This document shows, piece after piece, positions 27,039-35,893 of a DNA stretch of 64,000 nt (within the stretch, counting starts at the first letter, position 1; every line of letters starts with the position of its first letter). The position numbers and the translations under genes were made by a program. The notes beneath the pieces were generated by a model. The model saw only the letters and a program-made list of their open reading frames with translations. It did no database searches and was not told where the DNA came from. Origin of the DNA: CAYOBW01 sp964402115. GTDB lineage: Bacteria; Verrucomicrobiota; Kiritimatiellia; UBA8416; CAYOBW01. The stretch covers positions 1 through 64,000 of the forward strand of contig CAYOBW010000006.1 in the NCBI GenBank assembly GCA_964402115.1, in the 5' to 3' direction.

Positions 27039-27848
27039 GTGCGCGGCGTTGCGGCGAATGCTGGTGTCCCCCTGCTGGCCATGCTGGTGTTGCTGCGGGG
27101 GGCGGCGTTGGCCGGGACGGCGGCCTGGCGGAGCGTCAAGAGCTTGCATTTTGTGGTCTATCATCAGGACGTGCCGGCCGTGGCCGCGCGCGTGGTGGAG
27201 CAGGCGGAGCAGTTCTATGCCCGCTTGGCCGACGGGTTGGACATGGCTCGCCACCGGGATTTCTGGACCTGGGAGCGCCGGGTCACAATTCGCGTCTACG
27301 GTACGCGTGCCGCCTTCACGTCCGCCACCGGCGCCCCCGTCTGGGCGTCCGGCAAGGCGGACTACGCCGCCCGGACGATCAGCACCTGCGCCGAAAGCGT
27401 CGACTTCAAGTCCGATCTGCTGCCGCACGAGATTGCGCACCTTGCGTTTCGCGATTTTGCCGGCTTCAAGGGCGCCATTCCGCTGTGGCTGGACGAGGGG
27501 GTCGCGGAGTGGGCGGCGCAAGGGTGCGACGGGCGTGTCGCGCGGCTGGCGGCTGGACTGCTGGCAACGGGGCGGCTGTCTGCCGTTGAAAGCCTGACGG
27601 CGACGGACGTCCGCGGAGTGGCTGACCCGTCGTCCGCGCGCGCCTTCTACATTCAAGCGGCTTCCCTGGTGAGTTTCCTGATCCAGTCGCAGGGGGCCGG
27701 TTCGTTCCGGCGCTTTTGCGGCCACTTGCGCGACGGCAAACCCCTGGACGATGCTTTGCGGTTTACTTATCCCGATTCGCTGCGTAGTATCGAGGCTCTG
27801 GATAAGGCATGGCGCGCGCGGCTGCGGGAGGAACTGGGACATGAGTAG
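27039..27848 (+). CDS. Exported gluzincin-like metallopeptidase (peptidase MA-like)
   Basis: A 269-residue protein with a signal peptide (MRGVAANAGVPLLAMLVLLR...). It carries a zinc-peptidase motif HEIAH at residues 130-134 and a third-ligand candidate Glu in WLDEGVAEW about 25 residues later, the arrangement of the peptidase MA-like family. GGAAGGA at 27025-27031 points to the GTG at 27039; a GTG at 27000 and an ATG at 27015 are also in frame. It sits inside the secretion cluster between gspF and gspG, and its last bases overlap the gspG start (27841), so it is translated with the pseudopilins. Possible roles are trimming of secreted substrates or passage through the envelope; both are inference. 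Confidence 0.82.
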   Translation: MRGVAANAGVPLLAMLVLLRGAALAGTAAWRSVKSLHFVVYHQDVPAVAARVVEQAEQFYARLADGLDMARHRDFWTWERRVTIRVYGTRAAFTSATGAPVWASGKADYAARTISTCAESVDFKSDLLPHEIAHLAFRDFAGFKGAIPLWLDEGVAEWAAQGCDGRVARLAAGLLATGRLSAVESLTATDVRGVADPSSARAFYIQAASLVSFLIQSQGAGSFRRFCGHLRDGKPLDDALRFTYPDSLRSIEALDKAWRARLREELGHE

Positions 27849-28248
27849 TCAACGGTCGGGGTTCACGCTGATAGAGTTGATGGTCGTTGTCATTATCATT
27901 GCCGCGCTGGCTGGCATGGTTCTGCCCAAGGTGTTGCCCGCATCCGATGAGGCCAAGGCGAAAATCGCGCAAGGCAGCATAGCCGGGATCGAGACCGGCC
28001 TGGATCTGTATCGCCTGCACAACGACCGCTATCCGGGACAGGACGAGGGGCTCAACGCTTTGTTGGTGCGCACGGCTTCGGCGCGCAACTGGAATGGTCC
28101 CTACCTCAAGAAGAAACCCATGGATCCATGGAAACGGCCCTTTCAGTATCGTTACCCCGGCGTGCGCAATGCTTCCGGTCCGGACGTGTGGGCGCTTGGT
28201 CCGGATGGGCAGAACGGGACCGAAGATGATGTCTGGGCCGAGGAGTAG
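27841..28248 (+). CDS. gspG: Major pseudopilin GspG
   Basis: A 135-residue pseudopilin with the type IV prepilin motif SGFTLIELMVVVIIIAALAG at residues 6-25 and the GspG C-terminal calcium-loop signature: RYPGQDEGLNAL, GPYLKK, PMDPWKRPFQYRYPG and LGPDGQNGTEDDV. After prepilin peptidase cleavage before Phe it would polymerise into the pseudopilus. The ATG at 27841 overlaps the preceding stop by 8 bp, a sign of translational coupling. No prepilin peptidase gene is in the window. Confidence 0.96.
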   Translation: MSSQRSGFTLIELMVVVIIIAALAGMVLPKVLPASDEAKAKIAQGSIAGIETGLDLYRLHNDRYPGQDEGLNALLVRTASARNWNGPYLKKKPMDPWKRPFQYRYPGVRNASGPDVWALGPDGQNGTEDDVWAEE

Positions 28249-28315
28249 TACGTGTTCCGGCAAGGAGCGGCCTGGCTGCGGGACACCTGACACAGGGGCG
28301 ACGCCCCTGTCGTGT

Positions 28316-28744
28316 GTGGCTTCAAGAGGCGGTCGTGACGCCGGCGCGAGCCGTGGCTTCACGCTGATTGAAGTCCTGGTCTCCCTGTTCATCCTTTCGA
28401 TCGGATTGGTGGCCGTGCTGCGCGCCCTCGACACCTCGGTCATCGCTGTCGGAGAGGCTCGGGATGCCGTTGTCGCCGCTTCCGACATGCAAACCCGCCT
28501 GGCGGGGGCCGTGGACGCAGCCCGCGAGGGTGAAAGCCGGCTACTGGGATGTGCGGGTGACTGGCGGCTGTCCGGCGGGTTGGTGGGGGTGCTGGCGGTT
28601 GAAAAGATGCGTCTCCAGTCGGGCGCTCCGGACACGGCAGGTGGACTCTATGCCGTTACGGTGACGGTAGGCCGGGATGGCCGTGCGCGTCACCGTGCCG
28701 CCACCCTTGTGCGCGTAGCTTCCGAAGAACCGAAACAGCCCTGA
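28316..28744 (+). CDS. Minor pseudopilin, GspI-like
   Basis: A 142-residue pseudopilin. The prepilin motif SRGFTLIEVLVSLFILSIGL begins at residue 12 from the proposed GTG at 28316. The position after gspG and the motif form (FTLIEVLVSL) fit GspI; GspH is the alternative and cannot be excluded. The start is uncertain: the frame is open back into gspG, no strong ribosome site is seen before 28316, and 67 bp separate this start from the gspG stop. No separate second minor pseudopilin was found between gspG and the J-like gene. Confidence 0.78.
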   Translation: MASRGGRDAGASRGFTLIEVLVSLFILSIGLVAVLRALDTSVIAVGEARDAVVAASDMQTRLAGAVDAAREGESRLLGCAGDWRLSGGLVGVLAVEKMRLQSGAPDTAGGLYAVTVTVGRDGRARHRAATLVRVASEEPKQP

Positions 28745-28764
28745 CGGCAGGAGCGATAGGCGGC

Positions 28765-29355
28765 GTGAAACGCGGCTTCACCTTGATCGAGTTGCTTGTC
28801 TCTACCGCCTTGCTTACGGCGATCATGGTTGCCGTGGGAGCGTGCCTGGCCGCCGGTTTGCGGGTGCTGGATGGCACGCGCGAGTTTGGCGCCACGGAGG
28901 CGAAGGCCCAGGCAGGGCTGATACTGCTCGGACGCGACCTGATGAACACGTTCCCTTTCCGCGGAGCGGTCTTCAAGGGTAGCGCAGACCAGGTTAGCAT
29001 GGCGGGGATGGTATTGCCCGCATCCGGGGAGTCCGGCAAGGCTGAGGTTCGCGAGGTATCCTATCGTTTCGACCCCCGCCACAGAACGATCCGTCGCAGT
29101 GTGCGGGGCGGGGTGCATACACCGCTTGACGCCGATCCGTCCGACGAGGCCATTATCGAGCATGCTCGCGAATTCACGGTGCTCTACCGTTCGGCAAGGA
29201 TTCCCCGCGGTGGAGAGCCCCCCTGGCAGGAGCAGTGGAACAACGCTTCGAATTTGCCGGAGCAGGTCAAGGTTGAGCTGTTGGTCGAGACGCGTCACGG
29301 TCCGGTTCCCTATGTTCGGTCGTTCCGTCTCGCCGCGGCTGCGCCTCCTCAGTGA
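28765..29355 (+). CDS. gspJ: Minor pseudopilin GspJ-like
   Basis: A 196-residue pseudopilin with KRGFTLIELLVSTALLTAIM at the extreme N-terminus, a length typical of GspJ, and the GspJ-like stretches VSYRFDPRHRTIRRSVRGG and LLVETRHGPVPYVRSFRL. The GTG at 28765 is preceded by CAGGAG. It begins 20 bp after the GspI-like gene and is followed 6 bp later by gspK. With I and K it should form the tip of the pseudopilus. Confidence 0.87.
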   Translation: MKRGFTLIELLVSTALLTAIMVAVGACLAAGLRVLDGTREFGATEAKAQAGLILLGRDLMNTFPFRGAVFKGSADQVSMAGMVLPASGESGKAEVREVSYRFDPRHRTIRRSVRGGVHTPLDADPSDEAIIEHAREFTVLYRSARIPRGGEPPWQEQWNNASNLPEQVKVELLVETRHGPVPYVRSFRLAAAAPPQ

Positions 29356-29361
29356 GGCAGG

Positions 29362-30369
29362 ATGGATGGTTTCGTGCGCGGAAGACGTGCCAGCGTGCTC
29401 ATTGTGTGCCTTTGGGCGTTGTTCCTGCTGGGAGCGCTGACGCTGGCCGTTGGCGCACATGTGTCAGCCGGTCTTCGTATGGCACATGCTCTGTCTCAGC
29501 AGGTCCGGGCGTACTACCTCGCCCAGGGGGCGATTGCCTGGTCCGTGGAGGCGATTCGCGCGAACACGAATGCCTGGGACGGGTGCAGCCCGACAGCCTG
29601 GAACAACAGCACGGCACTCTTCGGCACGAACGCCTGCCTTGAGACGGGAGCATTTGCGGTCGAATGCGCAGTCCCGCTTTCGCCTGAGCGGTCGGTTCGA
29701 CTGGCGGGGGTCATCGGCGCGGAGCGGAAACTGCATCTGAACAAGATGCCCGTGGCCACGCTGGAGGCCCTTCTGCACGATGTCGGTCGCCTTGACGCGG
29801 TGCGGGCCAAGCGCCTGGCTGCTGTCCTGCAAGGCTGGAGATCGGGAGGGGAACAAGAGTTGACACAACGCAAGGAGGATGGCTACTATCCCGTCGTAAG
29901 TGGATCGGGAGCCGCACATACGGGACCCTTTGCGTCGGTTCAGGAGTTGCTGCTCGTGCCTGGATTTGACGGCGACCTGTTTGCGCGTGTTGAGCAGTAC
30001 GTAACGGTCATTGGCAATGGCAAGGTTAACGTTAACGTGGCGTCCGAAACCGTGATGCAGGTGGTTGCCATGTCGCGCGGGATCGATGCAATCTCTGCGC
30101 GGCGCGTGGCGCAGGAGATTAGTCAGGCGCGGCCCCGGAAGAGCCTCGACGATTTCCAGGCGGTACTGAGCGAGCGCAGTCGGGCGCCGTTTTCGGCCAT
30201 GCGCAACCTTGTGACCGTGCGCTCGACTGTATTTGAGGGAACAGCGCTGGGAATCATCCACGATTCCCGGACGAGAAGGCAGGCGCGTGAGGGCGACGAG
30301 GCGCCGCGAAGTCGCATAGATTTCGCGGTTGATGCGGACGGAACGGTACGGTATTGGCATGAGTACTAA
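29362..30369 (+). CDS. gspK: Minor pseudopilin GspK-like
   Basis: A 335-residue protein. The N-terminal helix RRASVLIVCLWALFLLGAL lacks the usual Glu at +5 of mature pilins, which is characteristic of GspK. The middle and C-terminal parts contain helix-hairpin-helix-like stretches (VQELLLVPGFDGDLFARV, KVNVNVASETVMQVV) and LNKMPVATLEALL, as in GspK. It caps the pseudopilus and starts its assembly. The ATG at 29362 has GAGGCAG upstream; its stop overlaps the next start by 11 bp. Confidence 0.9.
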   Translation: MDGFVRGRRASVLIVCLWALFLLGALTLAVGAHVSAGLRMAHALSQQVRAYYLAQGAIAWSVEAIRANTNAWDGCSPTAWNNSTALFGTNACLETGAFAVECAVPLSPERSVRLAGVIGAERKLHLNKMPVATLEALLHDVGRLDAVRAKRLAAVLQGWRSGGEQELTQRKEDGYYPVVSGSGAAHTGPFASVQELLLVPGFDGDLFARVEQYVTVIGNGKVNVNVASETVMQVVAMSRGIDAISARRVAQEISQARPRKSLDDFQAVLSERSRAPFSAMRNLVTVRSTVFEGTALGIIHDSRTRRQAREGDEAPRSRIDFAVDADGTVRYWHEY

Positions 30370-31810
30370 ATCAGCTCCGGGTGACGGGAAGCCTGTGGTT
30401 GTGGTCGAAATCGGCAACGACTGGCTGAAGATCCTGCATGCACGAGCGGACCGTCGTGGGCTGATAGCCGAGCATCTCTTCCTTGAAAGAATCGTCCCGG
30501 GAGACCTGGAACTGCCAGGGCGTATAGCCGCCCTTTTCGAGAAGCACCGCCTGCCCAAGAACAACGTGGTCGCCTGCCTGCCTCGGCAGGTTGTGAATGT
30601 CAGGTTGCTCGATCTGCCGTCCACGGACCGCGATGAAATCGCCGACATGGTCGAGTTGCAGTCCGCACGGCAAACGCCGTATACGAAAGACGAGATTGTT
30701 TTCGACTATCGTGTACTGAGCACGGCCCGTGAAGGCTACACGAAGGTCATGCTGGCGATCGTCCAGCGCAACGTGCTGCGCGAGCGTTTCCTGCTGCTGG
30801 AGGAAGCCGGCCTGTCACCCGTGCGCATGACCGTAACGTCCGAGGGGTTGCTCAACTGGTTCAATCTCTGCGCGGCTGTCCCGGCCGATCAGGGCGCTGC
30901 GATCCTCGACGTGGACTCGTTCTACAGCGACTTCGCGGTGATTGCAGCCCGGCAGCTCGTCTTTACCCGTAGCATGCTCATGGGGGCGAACGAACTCATT
31001 GGCGGTGACCCGGCTGCGCTCCAAAGGCTGGTGGGCGAGGTCAAACGTTCTCTGGACATGTTCCGCAGCGAGCACGGGCGGGCGGAAATGGGCAAGTTGA
31101 TCGTGACCGGAGCAGGCCTGCATGTGACCGCTCTGGCGGGCGCCCTGCGCGCGGCGCTGGACCTGCCCGTGGAGAACGCTGACGTTCGGGGGAACATGAC
31201 GCGGCAGCCGAAGGGGGCGGTGCTGGACGATCCGGCGAACCTCTCCGCGTCCCTCACCTCGATCGTGGGCATGGCGCTGGCGCCTCAGGAGTTGTCGTTC
31301 AATCTGGTGCCCGAGACGGTTCGCTTCCGAAGAAATCTGCTGGAGCGTGCGCGGCGGATGTCGTGGCTGACGATCCTGGTGATGGGTTTCATGCTGTCCC
31401 TGTCTACGTATGCCTGCGTGCGCTACGGCCTCGCGTGGTCCGCATTGAGGACGCGTCAGCACGGCATTGCAGCCACCGAGAAGCAAGCGCAGGCGGTGCG
31501 CTGGATGCAGGGCATCGTCAAGGTCATCCGCGAACGCGAACGGAACGAAGCCAGCGTTCTGCGGCAGCTGGATGTCATTCACGCGGCTACGCCGCGCGGC
31601 ATTTACCTGGACCAACTCGATCTCGATGTCTCCAAACGGCAGGCCACCATGGAGGGGGCTGGGCAGTCCATCAAGGAGATTCGCGACTTCGCCGCCAGCT
31701 TGGAGAATGGTCCCTTTTTCAAGAACGTCAAGGATGGCGGTTACCAGTTGGATCCGGCAAAGGGCATGTACAAGTTCCGCATGGTTTGCGCCTTGGAGGT
31801 TCCGGAATGA
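30359..31810 (+). CDS. gspL: GspL/PilM-like assembly protein
   Basis: A 483-residue protein. The first ~330 residues form a PilM-like actin-fold domain (VVVVEIGNDWLKILHA; LPRQVVNVRLLDLPS; GAAILDVDSFYSDFAVI; GELIVTGAG-like GKLIVTGAGLH). One TM helix (WLTILVMGFMLSLSTYACV, about residues 343-361) and a ~120-residue periplasmic domain follow. In type II systems GspL recruits GspE to the membrane; this version looks like PilM and PilN joined in one chain. The ATG at 30359 lies inside the end of gspK, and the stop overlaps the next gene by 4 bp (ATGA). Confidence 0.88.
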   Translation: MSTKSAPGDGKPVVVVEIGNDWLKILHARADRRGLIAEHLFLERIVPGDLELPGRIAALFEKHRLPKNNVVACLPRQVVNVRLLDLPSTDRDEIADMVELQSARQTPYTKDEIVFDYRVLSTAREGYTKVMLAIVQRNVLRERFLLLEEAGLSPVRMTVTSEGLLNWFNLCAAVPADQGAAILDVDSFYSDFAVIAARQLVFTRSMLMGANELIGGDPAALQRLVGEVKRSLDMFRSEHGRAEMGKLIVTGAGLHVTALAGALRAALDLPVENADVRGNMTRQPKGAVLDDPANLSASLTSIVGMALAPQELSFNLVPETVRFRRNLLERARRMSWLTILVMGFMLSLSTYACVRYGLAWSALRTRQHGIAATEKQAQAVRWMQGIVKVIRERERNEASVLRQLDVIHAATPRGIYLDQLDLDVSKRQATMEGAGQSIKEIRDFAASLENGPFFKNVKDGGYQLDPAKGMYKFRMVCALEVPE

Positions 31811-32376
31811 TCACCGCCAAACTCGACAAGCTCAGCGGACGCGAGCAGGCGCTCATTGCGGCGGCTGCCCTCAGTGTGCTCGGCTATCTCATGGATCTTT
31901 TCGTTGTCGGGCGCGTGGCGGGTGCGCTCAAGACTGTGTCTCAGGAGATTGAGCAGGCCGATCTGCGGCTCGATGTCAACAAGCGGGTTCTGCTGATGGA
32001 GCGGGACGCCAAAGACGAGTTCGAGAAAGAAAAGGGTAAGTTCACAGTAGCCGGCGCGGCCGCCCGCGCAAGCGAGGAGACCAGGGGACAAATTCACGAC
32101 CTTGCCGTACGTACAGGCGTCGTGGTGGTCTCCAGCGAGCAGAGGGAACCCGTCAAGGGTGAATTTGCGGACGAGTATGCCGTTGAGATCAAGCAGTTCA
32201 AAGCGGATATCGACAAGTTGATCGATTTCCTTTACGAATTGCAGGCAGCACCCGGTATGCTGCGGGTCGTGAGATTGACGGTCAGCCCCCCTCCTCGGGG
32301 AGAAGGTGGGCTGGAGGGGGCCATGCTCATAACCAAGCGCATGGTACCAGGTGATAGGGCTCCGATTGCCCCGTAA
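31807..32376 (+). CDS. gspM: GspM/PilO-like assembly protein
   Basis: A 189-residue bitopic protein: a short cytoplasmic head (KLDKLSGREQ), a TM helix (ALIAAAALSVLGYLMDLFVV), a coiled coil (~residues 40-85) and a ferredoxin-like periplasmic domain (EYAVEIKQFKADIDKLIDFLYEL, VVRLTVSPPP). This topology is shared by GspM and PilO, which pair with GspL or PilN. The ATG at 31807 overlaps the preceding stop as ATGA. It closes the recognisable secretion operon; no gspD secretin, gspC, gspH or prepilin peptidase gene follows here. Confidence 0.82.
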   Translation: MITAKLDKLSGREQALIAAAALSVLGYLMDLFVVGRVAGALKTVSQEIEQADLRLDVNKRVLLMERDAKDEFEKEKGKFTVAGAAARASEETRGQIHDLAVRTGVVVVSSEQREPVKGEFADEYAVEIKQFKADIDKLIDFLYELQAAPGMLRVVRLTVSPPPRGEGGLEGAMLITKRMVPGDRAPIAP

Positions 32377-32409
32377 CGACAAAGATGGGTTAATCTGGCG
32401 ACAAAACCT

Positions 32410-33645
32410 ATGTCAGAGCGCGATCACAACCTGCAAGACAACGGATCATACACCACCGGTGCTGTGTTGACACGGCATACCGAGGCGGTGCCGGCGGCCA
32501 TGGGCCCCGTGATCACCATGGAGTTGGTACAGCGCTACGTCGAGTCCGAACGCAATCGTCACCGGCGTATCCTGCTTTGGACGAGCGCCCTTTCTGTCTT
32601 TGTCATCCTCCTCGTGCTCGTGCTGTTCGTCTCGATCGGCATTTTTGTCCTGTCGAACGCACGGCGTGCTGCCGAAATCGCCGAGGGCGTGGAAGACCGG
32701 ACTGAGGCCGTGGCCACGGAAGTCACTGGCGTCTCCAGCAAGGTCGGGGAATTGGTGTCGACTCAGCAACACGTTAAGCAGAAACTGGAGGCCGATGATA
32801 CCCAGCGTAAGGAGGATCGCGTTATGCTGCAAAGCGACCTGCGCCGCTTCAGCCAGTGGGTATCGACGTCGCAGAGTCGCGATGAGGAGGCTTTCAAAGC
32901 CATGGAGTATCGGTTGCGGCAGATGGAGTCAAGCCTTGCCACGCGGGACCGCGAACTCGTCGCACTGCAGGAGCGATACACAGCCCTCCAAACTGCCACG
33001 GTGAGCCTCGGTCGCGCTGCCGCGCCAACAAATCTTGAGCTTGCGGTCACGGCTCCCAGCCTGCCATCCGCGAGCCAGAGTACCGGCACCAACCTGCTTC
33101 CGATTACGGTACCCACTGTGCCCGCGCCCGCACAAGACCGGGAAACCAACACCGTGTCTTTCCCGAATGGCGACCGCTACGAAGGCGAATTCGAAGACGG
33201 GCTGTTCAACGGTTACGGCGTGTACGCCTTCGGGAATGGCGATCGCTACGAAGGCTACTTCGAGCAGGACGTCATGCACGGCAAGGGTGCCATGGTCTAC
33301 GCCAATGGGAATCGCTACACGGGTGAATGGCGCATGGGCAAGCGTAACGGCATCGGCGAACTGCGCTTGGCCAATGGCGATGTCTACACGGGAACATTCG
33401 CTGATGACCAGCGAACCGGTCAGGGTACGTATGCGTTCAAAGGCGGCGCTCGCTATGTTGGGGAGTTCCTGAACGGCGTTCGGCATGGTAACGGCTGTTA
33501 CCGCTACCCCGCGGGCGACGAATACAGAGGATATTTCAAGGATGGCAAGCGCGATGGCGCCGGTGTATGCACTTTCGCTAACGGTCAGCAGGTAAAGGGT
33601 TTATGGAAAGACGATCAGTTGGCTGAACGCGTTGAAGGTGAGTGA
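32410..33645 (+). CDS. Membrane-anchored coiled-coil protein with seven MORN repeats
   Basis: A 411-residue protein. A ~55-residue cytoplasmic N-terminus is followed by one TM helix (LLWTSALSVFVILLVLVLFVSIG), a coiled coil (~residues 85-200), a Pro/Thr/Ser linker and seven MORN repeats of 23 residues (NGDRYEGEFEDGLFNGYG-type, DNA about 33161-33618). MORN repeats form an elongated beta sheet that binds lipids or proteins. The TM orientation would place the MORN part outside the cytoplasm if the N-terminus is inside. It starts 33 bp after the gspM-like gene, so it probably belongs to the same transcript; a role in anchoring or positioning the secretion machine is inference. MORN proteins are common in eukaryotes but also known in bacteria. 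Confidence 0.87.
   Translation: MSERDHNLQDNGSYTTGAVLTRHTEAVPAAMGPVITMELVQRYVESERNRHRRILLWTSALSVFVILLVLVLFVSIGIFVLSNARRAAEIAEGVEDRTEAVATEVTGVSSKVGELVSTQQHVKQKLEADDTQRKEDRVMLQSDLRRFSQWVSTSQSRDEEAFKAMEYRLRQMESSLATRDRELVALQERYTALQTATVSLGRAAAPTNLELAVTAPSLPSASQSTGTNLLPITVPTVPAPAQDRETNTVSFPNGDRYEGEFEDGLFNGYGVYAFGNGDRYEGYFEQDVMHGKGAMVYANGNRYTGEWRMGKRNGIGELRLANGDVYTGTFADDQRTGQGTYAFKGGARYVGEFLNGVRHGNGCYRYPAGDEYRGYFKDGKRDGAGVCTFANGQQVKGLWKDDQLAERVEGE
33161..33618 (+). repeat. Seven MORN repeats
   Basis: Period of 69 bp (23 residues) with the core N-G-D-x-Y-x-G-x-(F/W)-x-x-x-x-x-(N/H)-G-x-G. Copies are diverged at DNA level, with near-identical octamers such as GGCGA(C/T)CGCTACGAAGGC shared by repeats one and two. 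Confidence 0.88.
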
Positions 33646-33670
33646 TTGGCAACGTACACGGTTTTTCATG

Positions 33671-33700
33671 TTGACGTCGAATGGTGTTTTGGCTGAGAAT
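33671..33700 (+). promoter_or_regulatory. Putative promoter before the exported-protein group
   Basis: TTGACG at 33671-33676, 18 bases, then GAGAAT at 33695-33700; the ATG of the next gene is at 33727 with TAGGAG 8 bases ahead of it. Pattern match only, but it lies in the 81-bp gap after the MORN gene and would give the exported proteins their own promoter. Confidence 0.35.
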
Positions 33701-33726
33701 AGGGCACGTAAATAGGAGTAAGCACT

Positions 33727-35868
33727 ATGACAAACGCACAAAAGCTTCATGAATCCTCGCGCGGGTTAGTCTTCATGGCGGCACTGGTTGCGGCAGGGGC
33801 GCTGGTGCTTCCCTCGCGGGCGGCAAACAGTCTGCCATGGACGGACGACTTCGAGACGGGATACATCGAGAACACGCCCCTGAACGGAGGAGCAAAGGGC
33901 TGGACCGCGTCCGACACGGGCGTGAAAGCGCAGTCCGGCGTCAAGCACCTAGGGGCCTTTGCGGCCTTTATCCCCAGCGAGGCGGGAGTCACCAACCTCT
34001 TCTCCGGAGCACCGCAAAAGGTGTGGATCGACATGTACGTGCGGCCCACCCTTCAGTCGCTGTACGCGCCTGGAGACCCCACTGTCGATGCGACAGCTAC
34101 CGCCTTCTTCTTCTTCCAATCAAACGGATTCGCGCGCGTGCGCAACGGTAGTCTCTGGGAGAACAAGACGGGGAATCCCGTTAACGGTAGCCAGTTCTAC
34201 CGCGTGACTGTTTTCGAAAACCACACGACTGACAAGTGGGCTCTCTTCATCAACGGGGTGATGGTGGCTGACCAGTTGGTCTTCGCCAACCCCGGTGCCG
34301 GCTTTACCTCGCTGGCCGTGCGCAATGGCGCCTACCTGGACAACGTCTTCGTCAGCACCTACTTCCCACAGGCAGGCGATCTGAACGGAGTACTGAGCAC
34401 CGACGACGCGGATGCCGACAGTTCGGCAGACGTCTGGGAACTCCACTACTTCGGCAACAAGCTTACCTACGGCGCCGGGGCAGACCCTGATGGAGACGGT
34501 CGCTTCAATGAAGAAGAGTGGGCAACCTCGACAGATCCGACCTCGGCTAGCTCGGTCGCGTGGACGATCCCCTATCTGCAGACGTTCGAAACGGCCGTCC
34601 AAGGGATTTCGAGCTCTTGGCACGGCATCACCAAGTCTGGAGCCGGGCAAGCGAGCATCGTTGCCTCAACCGAAATGCAGGGCTCCCGCGTGCTGAACAT
34701 CAGCACCGCGACAGTCAGCTTTGCGCTGTCGACACTCAACGCAAACAATACGAACGTCTGGTGCCAGATCTACGCGAAGCCGGGCGTCTATTACGATGGC
34801 GGCGGTTCGCCGACCCTCGGTGCTGATACGGTTTGCGGTTTCTACGTCCGCCGCTCCGATGGTGCCCTGATGGTCTACAGCAACACGATCTGGCAGCAGG
34901 CCACCCTACTGCCCACAGTCCCAACCAACAAGTGGCTGGGGTTTGCCGTTCACTTGGACTATTCACCCAATCCTACAACCGGTCGGAAATGGGAGCTATA
35001 TGTCTCTACCAATGGCACTTATGGCGCATTGATGAAGCGCGTACATACTGGTTCACTCGCATTCAACAGCAGTGCCGTCAACACAAGCTTCTCAGGAATC
35101 CAGATCGAAACCGAGCTGCCAGCCTATCTGGACGCGCTCGCCGTGTCTCCTGGATTTGACGGTACGGCAGATTCCTTAGACGCCAACCTCGTTGTACATG
35201 AGCGCTTTGCCAATGCGACGAAGTATATCTCGCGCCCGCCGTATGCTTACTCGGATGCCGACTCCAAACTGAACGGCCTTGTGGGAACGCACTTGAAGCG
35301 CGGTCTGAAAACCGGAGGCAATGCCGCTCCCTTGCCATTAGCTGACAACCTTAAGGTGCTAACTGATGAATGGCAGTCGTACTACGTGAATACGCTGTCG
35401 ACTTGGAACGTCGCGACGGTCGGCTCGGCGCCGACGTCGGAAATGGTCATCACAAACACAGCAGGACTTTCCCTGGCTCGCCGCCCGGGTACCGACTTCG
35501 TCGTGTTCTATCCTCACACGAACACGGACACCAATCAGGCCTTCTCGGGCAACATTCATGGTTCAGGCACCGTGAACGGCTGGAACGTGTTGTCTCTACC
35601 GCCCAGCTTCCGTCCACGTCTCGTGAACGGAGCTCCCGATGGCGGCCCAGGATTCCCCGGCGGAACGAACTACACGGATTATGTTCAAGCGGCGGCTGGT
35701 GATGAGATCCGCATTTTCGAGGGTGGGCGCCGGCTCTACTTCAACGTCCTCAGCAAGAAATGGATGGAGAAGGGATCGGTGGCGGATGCAACCCTTCATC
35801 CCGGCATAGGTTTCCTCCTGCGTCGCAAGGATGGAACGGATGTTACATGGGCGCCGACAGACAATTAA
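33727..35868 (+). CDS. Exported protein with two LamG-like domains and a calcium-loop linker
   Basis: A 713-residue protein with a signal peptide (MAALVAAGALVLPSRA, cleavage before ANSLPW). Two beta-sandwich domains (DDFETGYIENTPLNGG ... and LQTFETAVQGISSSWHG ..., each ending in LDNVFVS / LDALAVS) flank an acidic segment with DDADADSSADVWELHYFG and ADPDGDGRFNEEEWATSTDP, which looks like the calcium-binding loops found in Verrucomicrobia-type surface proteins. The C-terminal ~200 residues form a further beta-rich domain ending WAPTDN. No anchor or sorting motif is seen, so it is probably released. It lies directly downstream of the secretion cluster, making it a candidate substrate (inference). 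Role unknown. Confidence 0.75.
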   Translation: MTNAQKLHESSRGLVFMAALVAAGALVLPSRAANSLPWTDDFETGYIENTPLNGGAKGWTASDTGVKAQSGVKHLGAFAAFIPSEAGVTNLFSGAPQKVWIDMYVRPTLQSLYAPGDPTVDATATAFFFFQSNGFARVRNGSLWENKTGNPVNGSQFYRVTVFENHTTDKWALFINGVMVADQLVFANPGAGFTSLAVRNGAYLDNVFVSTYFPQAGDLNGVLSTDDADADSSADVWELHYFGNKLTYGAGADPDGDGRFNEEEWATSTDPTSASSVAWTIPYLQTFETAVQGISSSWHGITKSGAGQASIVASTEMQGSRVLNISTATVSFALSTLNANNTNVWCQIYAKPGVYYDGGGSPTLGADTVCGFYVRRSDGALMVYSNTIWQQATLLPTVPTNKWLGFAVHLDYSPNPTTGRKWELYVSTNGTYGALMKRVHTGSLAFNSSAVNTSFSGIQIETELPAYLDALAVSPGFDGTADSLDANLVVHERFANATKYISRPPYAYSDADSKLNGLVGTHLKRGLKTGGNAAPLPLADNLKVLTDEWQSYYVNTLSTWNVATVGSAPTSEMVITNTAGLSLARRPGTDFVVFYPHTNTDTNQAFSGNIHGSGTVNGWNVLSLPPSFRPRLVNGAPDGGPGFPGGTNYTDYVQAAAGDEIRIFEGGRRLYFNVLSKKWMEKGSVADATLHPGIGFLLRRKDGTDVTWAPTDN

Positions 35869-35893
35869 CCTTTGAACGAAAAGAGGTGACGTC

